Shown here: in pieces, positions 5,367-7,346 of the stretch
How the letters are laid out: each line of letters opens with the position of its first letter
How positions within the stretch are numbered: position 1 is the first letter of the stretch
Source: Sellimonas sp963559135
Lineage (GTDB): Bacteria; Bacillota; Clostridia; Lachnospirales; Lachnospiraceae
Length of the DNA stretch: 7,346 nt
Reading direction: 5' to 3'
NCBI GenBank assembly: GCA_963559135.1
Contig: CAUWJP010000057.1
Coordinates: 1-7,346, forward strand
Notes under the pieces: model-generated
What the model was told of the DNA's origin: nothing
Database searches by the model: none
The model's input: the letters and a program-made list of their open reading frames with translations, nothing else
Program-made: the position numbers and the translations under genes

Positions 5367-6656
5367 ATGACAGCATATAAAGATCTGAGCAAAAATGAGT
5401 TAAAAGCTTTAAAAAAAGAACTCACAAAGAAATTTGAAGATGTAAAGGCGAAGGGACTGAAACTTGATATGTCCCGTGGAAAGCCTTCTACAGAGCAGCT
5501 GAATCTTTCTATGGGAATGATGGATGTTCTGACCAGCAGTTCCGACCTCGTATGTGAAGAGGGCGTTGACTGCAGAAACTATGGAGTATTGGACGGGATC
5601 AAAGAGGCAAAACAGCTTCTGGCAGATATGATGGAGGTGCCGAAGGACAATATCGTTATTTTCGGAAACTCCAGTTTGAATATAATGTACGATACGGTAG
5701 CGCGTTCCATGATTCACGGTGTTATGGGAAGTATGCCATGGTGTAAACTTGACAAGGTGAAGTTCTTATGTCCGGTTCCGGGATATGACCGTCATTTTGC
5801 GATTACAGAGCATTTTGGAATCGAGATGATCAATATTCCAATGACTCCGACGGGACCGGATATGGATATGGTAGAAGAGCTTGTAAGTACAGATCCGGCA
5901 GTAAAAGGAATCTGGTGTGTACCGAAATATTCCAATCCACAGGGAATTACCTATTCTGACGAGACAGTACACCGATTCGCAAAACTGAATCCTGCAGCAG
6001 AAGATTTCCGAATCTACTGGGATAATGCTTATGGAATCCACCATCTCTATGAAGATAAACAGGACTACCTGATTGAGATTCTGATGGAATGTAAGAAGGA
6101 AGGCCATCCGGATATGGTTTACAAGTTTTCTTCTACATCCAAGATCAGTTTCCCGGGATCCGGTATTGCAGCGATTGCCGCTTCTGATGCAAACTTAAAA
6201 GATATTCGTGAGCAGATGAAGATTCAGACAATCGGACATGATAAGTTGAATCAGCTCCGCCATGCAAGATACTTTAAAGATATCCACGGAATGGTAGAGC
6301 ATATGAAGAAACATGCGGCAAGCATGAGACCGAAATTTGACGCGGTGCTTGCATCTCTGGAAAAGGAGCTTGGCGGACTGGAAATCGGAAGCTGGCTGTC
6401 TCCACGAGGAGGATACTTTATCTCCTTTGATTCCATGGATGGATGCGCGAAGGCGATCGTCGCAAAGGCGAAAGAAGCCGGACTTGTGATGACAAATGCA
6501 GGAGCTACCTACCCATACGGAAAAGACCCGCATGACAGCAATATTCGTATTGCGCCGTCTTATCCGACACTGGATGAAATCAAACTGGCAATGGAAGTAT
6601 TTACACTGAGTGTCAGACTTGTAAGTATTGACAAACTTCTTGAACAGGCTAAATAA
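5367..6656 (+). CDS. PLP-dependent aminotransferase, AspT-type (class Ic), probable aspartate aminotransferase
   Basis: Starting at ATG 5367, preceded by AAGGGCGG (5352-5359), the protein has 429 residues, close to the Corynebacterium AspT-type enzymes. In-frame upstream GTG 5340 and ATG 5346 would add 9 or 7 residues but lie at the predicted transcription start. Fold-type I features in order: SRGKP (36-40, substrate/N-terminal loop), NYGVLDG (71-77), GNSSL (100-104, PLP phosphate contact), VPGYDRHF (137-144; Y140 would stack on PLP), PKYSNPQG (186-193; N190), YWDNAYGIHH (217-226; D219 and Y222), SSTSKISFPG (255-264; K259 the Schiff-base lysine), and IRIAPSYP (393-400; R394 for the substrate carboxylate). 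All catalytic residues are present. It likely transfers amino groups between aspartate or a related amino acid and 2-oxoglutarate. Family assignment is firm; substrate choice is inference. It is monocistronic, with its own promoter and a hairpin 40 nt after the stop. Confidence 0.93.
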   Translation: MTAYKDLSKNELKALKKELTKKFEDVKAKGLKLDMSRGKPSTEQLNLSMGMMDVLTSSSDLVCEEGVDCRNYGVLDGIKEAKQLLADMMEVPKDNIVIFGNSSLNIMYDTVARSMIHGVMGSMPWCKLDKVKFLCPVPGYDRHFAITEHFGIEMINIPMTPTGPDMDMVEELVSTDPAVKGIWCVPKYSNPQGITYSDETVHRFAKLNPAAEDFRIYWDNAYGIHHLYEDKQDYLIEILMECKKEGHPDMVYKFSSTSKISFPGSGIAAIAASDANLKDIREQMKIQTIGHDKLNQLRHARYFKDIHGMVEHMKKHAASMRPKFDAVLASLEKELGGLEIGSWLSPRGGYFISFDSMDGCAKAIVAKAKEAGLVMTNAGATYPYGKDPHDSNIRIAPSYPTLDEIKLAMEVFTLSVRLVSIDKLLEQAK

Positions 6657-6696
6657 TCAGGCCCCTTCTTAAAAATTATTATATATGCCCTATGTG

Positions 6697-6742
6697 AAAT
6701 ACTGTATGCAGGATACAAAGCGTATCAGGCATACAGTATTTT
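6697..6742 (+). terminator. Long inverted repeat after the aminotransferase gene, probable terminator
   Basis: AAATACTGTATGC (6697-6709) and GCATACAGTATTT (6729-6741) are perfect 13-bp complements. Inside, GATAC (6712-6716) and GTATC (6722-6726) add 5 bp beyond a symmetric AG/AG internal mismatch, capped by AAAGC. The 45-nt element lies 40 nt after the stop codon. The T-run (6739-6742) is short, mostly within the stem, and followed by GCG, so termination may be weak. It could also be a 3'-stabilising hairpin or a dispersed palindrome. Confidence 0.6.
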
Positions 6743-6807
6743 GCGTTAAAAAAGAACCGCCCGGTAGTGGGAAGGGTGTGACCAAAGGCAATGATAAACA
6801 AAAAAGA

Positions 6808-6841
6808 TCATAATCATTATTTCTGTTGGAAAAATAATGAT
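6808..6841. promoter_or_regulatory. Fur/PerR-box-like site embedded in an inverted repeat
   Basis: Positions 6808-6822 match the 7-1-7 Fur consensus TGATAATnATTATCA at 11 of 14 fixed positions, with the full core ATAATCATTAT (6810-6820). That core is shared by Fur and PerR boxes. ATCATTATTT (6813-6822) and AAATAATGAT (6832-6841) also form a perfect 10-bp inverted repeat around a 9-nt spacer, adding GATAAT-like hexamers on the other side. It lies about 65 nt upstream of a candidate -35 box. AT-rich background makes chance matches likely, so this is tentative. Confidence 0.3.
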
Positions 6842-6886
6842 AAAATTAAAAAAAGTCACAATATTAAGAAATATAAGATTAAATAA

Positions 6887-6915
6887 TTGCAAAAACAAAC
6901 GGTAATAGGTATTAT
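6887..6915 (+). promoter_or_regulatory. Candidate promoter for the short tail genes
   Basis: TTGCAA (6887-6892), 17 nt, TATTAT (6910-6915) resembles a vegetative promoter; a perfect TATAAT at 6919-6924 lacks a matching -35. Initiation near 6922 would be followed by AGAGAGG (6937-6943) and ATG 6955, which looks like a normal translation start but opens only four codons. In DNA this AT-rich the match is weaker evidence than at the other promoters. Confidence 0.4.
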
Positions 6916-6954
6916 AAATATAATATATCAAATAGAAGAGAGGTGGGGATTCCA

Positions 6955-7095
6955 ATGGGGGAGAAGTAATAGGAAAAAGTCGAGTTGTGGTGTACCAAAC
7001 AGAGAGCAGACGTTGTTATTCGGGATAAAGGTGGAACGGTACAGTATGTCAAGGATAATCAAAAAAATCGTTTATTAGGAACATCAAGGTATTAG
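6955..7095 (+). pseudogene. Degenerate or very short unknown coding remnant
   Basis: A ribosome-like AGAGAGG (6937-6943) precedes ATG 6955, but this frame stops at TAA 6967 and TAG 6970. The same frame is then open from 6973 to TAG 7093-7095 and ends in VIRDKGGTVQYVKDNQKNRL plus LGTSRY, which looks protein-like. A 36-residue version could start at TTG 6985. In the neighbouring frame, 6936-7010 also reads plausibly (GEVIGKSRVVVYQTESR), and one lost base near 7011 would join it to VVIRDKGG; a sixth G in the G5 run at 6957-6961 would connect it to ATG 6955. So either this is a frameshifted small gene or only one frame is real. I do not recognise the family. The lipoprotein frame starts 5 nt downstream, suggesting former translational coupling. 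Confidence 0.35.
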
Positions 7096-7100
7096 AATAA

Positions 7101-7313
7101 ATGAAGATATTAATTTTAATAGCTGTGATTCTGCTAGGATGCAATGGATGTGCATCAAAAGAAGAGCATATCGACAATAACGAAACGAATCACGCAGTAT
7201 TATTAAAACTTTGTTCGGACGAAGAAGGAATTACTTCTTCAAGTTCACGAATAGAAGTAAAAATGATAAACAAAGGGGAACGGGACATCGTAACTAGTGC
7301 ACTGTATTGTTGA
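7101..7313 (+). CDS. Small lipoprotein, apparently truncated
   Basis: The 70-residue frame begins MKILILIAVILLGCNGCASK: a charged start, a hydrophobic stretch (3-13) and a lipobox-like LLGC (11-14). C14 is therefore the likely lipidated residue, with C17 as an alternative, and the product would be anchored on the outer face of the membrane. A polar linker (18-30) follows. The segment EEGITSSSSRIEVKMINKGERDI (41-63) has the G-x-T...strand...N-K/N-x pattern typical of the first strands of Ig-like domains in Firmicute lipoproteins (inference). The frame stops at TGA immediately after SALYC, where such domains normally continue for many residues. The gene is therefore probably broken or interrupted close to the window edge. 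The ribosome site is weak (AAGG, 7086-7089). It starts 5 nt after the preceding remnant. Function is unknown. Confidence 0.5.
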   Translation: MKILILIAVILLGCNGCASKEEHIDNNETNHAVLLKLCSDEEGITSSSSRIEVKMINKGERDIVTSALYC

Positions 7314-7346
7314 TATTTAACTAAATATTTATAGCTATTATAGCCG

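Larger units (their letters stand above)
6743..6954. other. AT-rich intergenic DNA with no recognised gene
   Basis: No open frame of convincing character is seen on either strand. A hand count gives 44 G/C in the 180 bases 6781-6960, far below two coding samples I counted (22 of 60 at 541-600; 30 of 60 at 4741-4800). It contains the Fur/PerR-like dyad, repeated AATGATAAA words (6790-6798 and 6836-6844) and a candidate promoter. It marks the end of the glycolytic core and looks like an accessory or decayed segment. Confidence 0.55.

Noticed and set aside
6746..6765. Minus-strand terminator-like ACCGGGCGGT followed by TTCTTTTTT
   Set aside because: The stem is only 3-4 bp with a very short loop, and no minus-strand gene lies upstream of it.

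Overview
The window is a piece of central glycolysis from a low-to-mid GC Firmicute, most likely a gut Lachnospiraceae-type clostridium. This is inferred from protein character, from strong AGGAGG-type ribosome sites and A-rich leaders, from SigA-like promoters, and from the AspT-type (class Ic) aminotransferase. No taxonomic search was possible. All supported genes are on the plus strand.

Layout. Bases 1-74 are the last codons of gapA. A structured, terminator-bearing gap (75-191) leads into pgk (192-1385) and, 24 nt later, tpiA (1410-2159), closed by a strong intrinsic terminator. A LacI-family regulator follows (2317-3354) with its own promoter, then gpmI (3454-4995) with its own promoter and terminator. 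A 371-nt AT-rich gap holding a dyad and a well-formed promoter precedes an AspT-type PLP aminotransferase (5367-6656), which ends at a long hairpin. The last 600 nt differ in character: very AT-rich DNA, a Fur/PerR-box-like dyad, a candidate promoter, an unclear short coding remnant, and a small lipoprotein frame that stops early, close to the window edge.

How the genes work together. GapA, Pgk, TpiA and GpmI cover consecutive or adjoining steps of lower glycolysis, from triose phosphate to 2-phosphoglycerate. The order resembles the cggR-gapA-pgk-tpiA-pgm-eno cluster of Bacillus, but a LacI-family gene sits between tpiA and gpmI and no enolase follows. Transcription looks divided into gapA(-pgk-tpiA), lacI, gpmI and aspT units. 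The terminator just before pgk leaves no room for a downstream promoter, so pgk-tpiA expression probably depends on readthrough or on a promoter overlapping the end of gapA. The aminotransferase draws on the same carbon flow by linking oxaloacetate/2-oxoglutarate to amino acids, but it is a separate unit.

I see no convincing new multi-gene system. The points most worth a second look are the gapA-pgk leader/attenuator, a TTTCC(C)G-type motif recurring upstream of three transcription units, the LacI gene embedded in the glycolytic cluster, and the degenerate AT-rich tail with its truncated lipoprotein.
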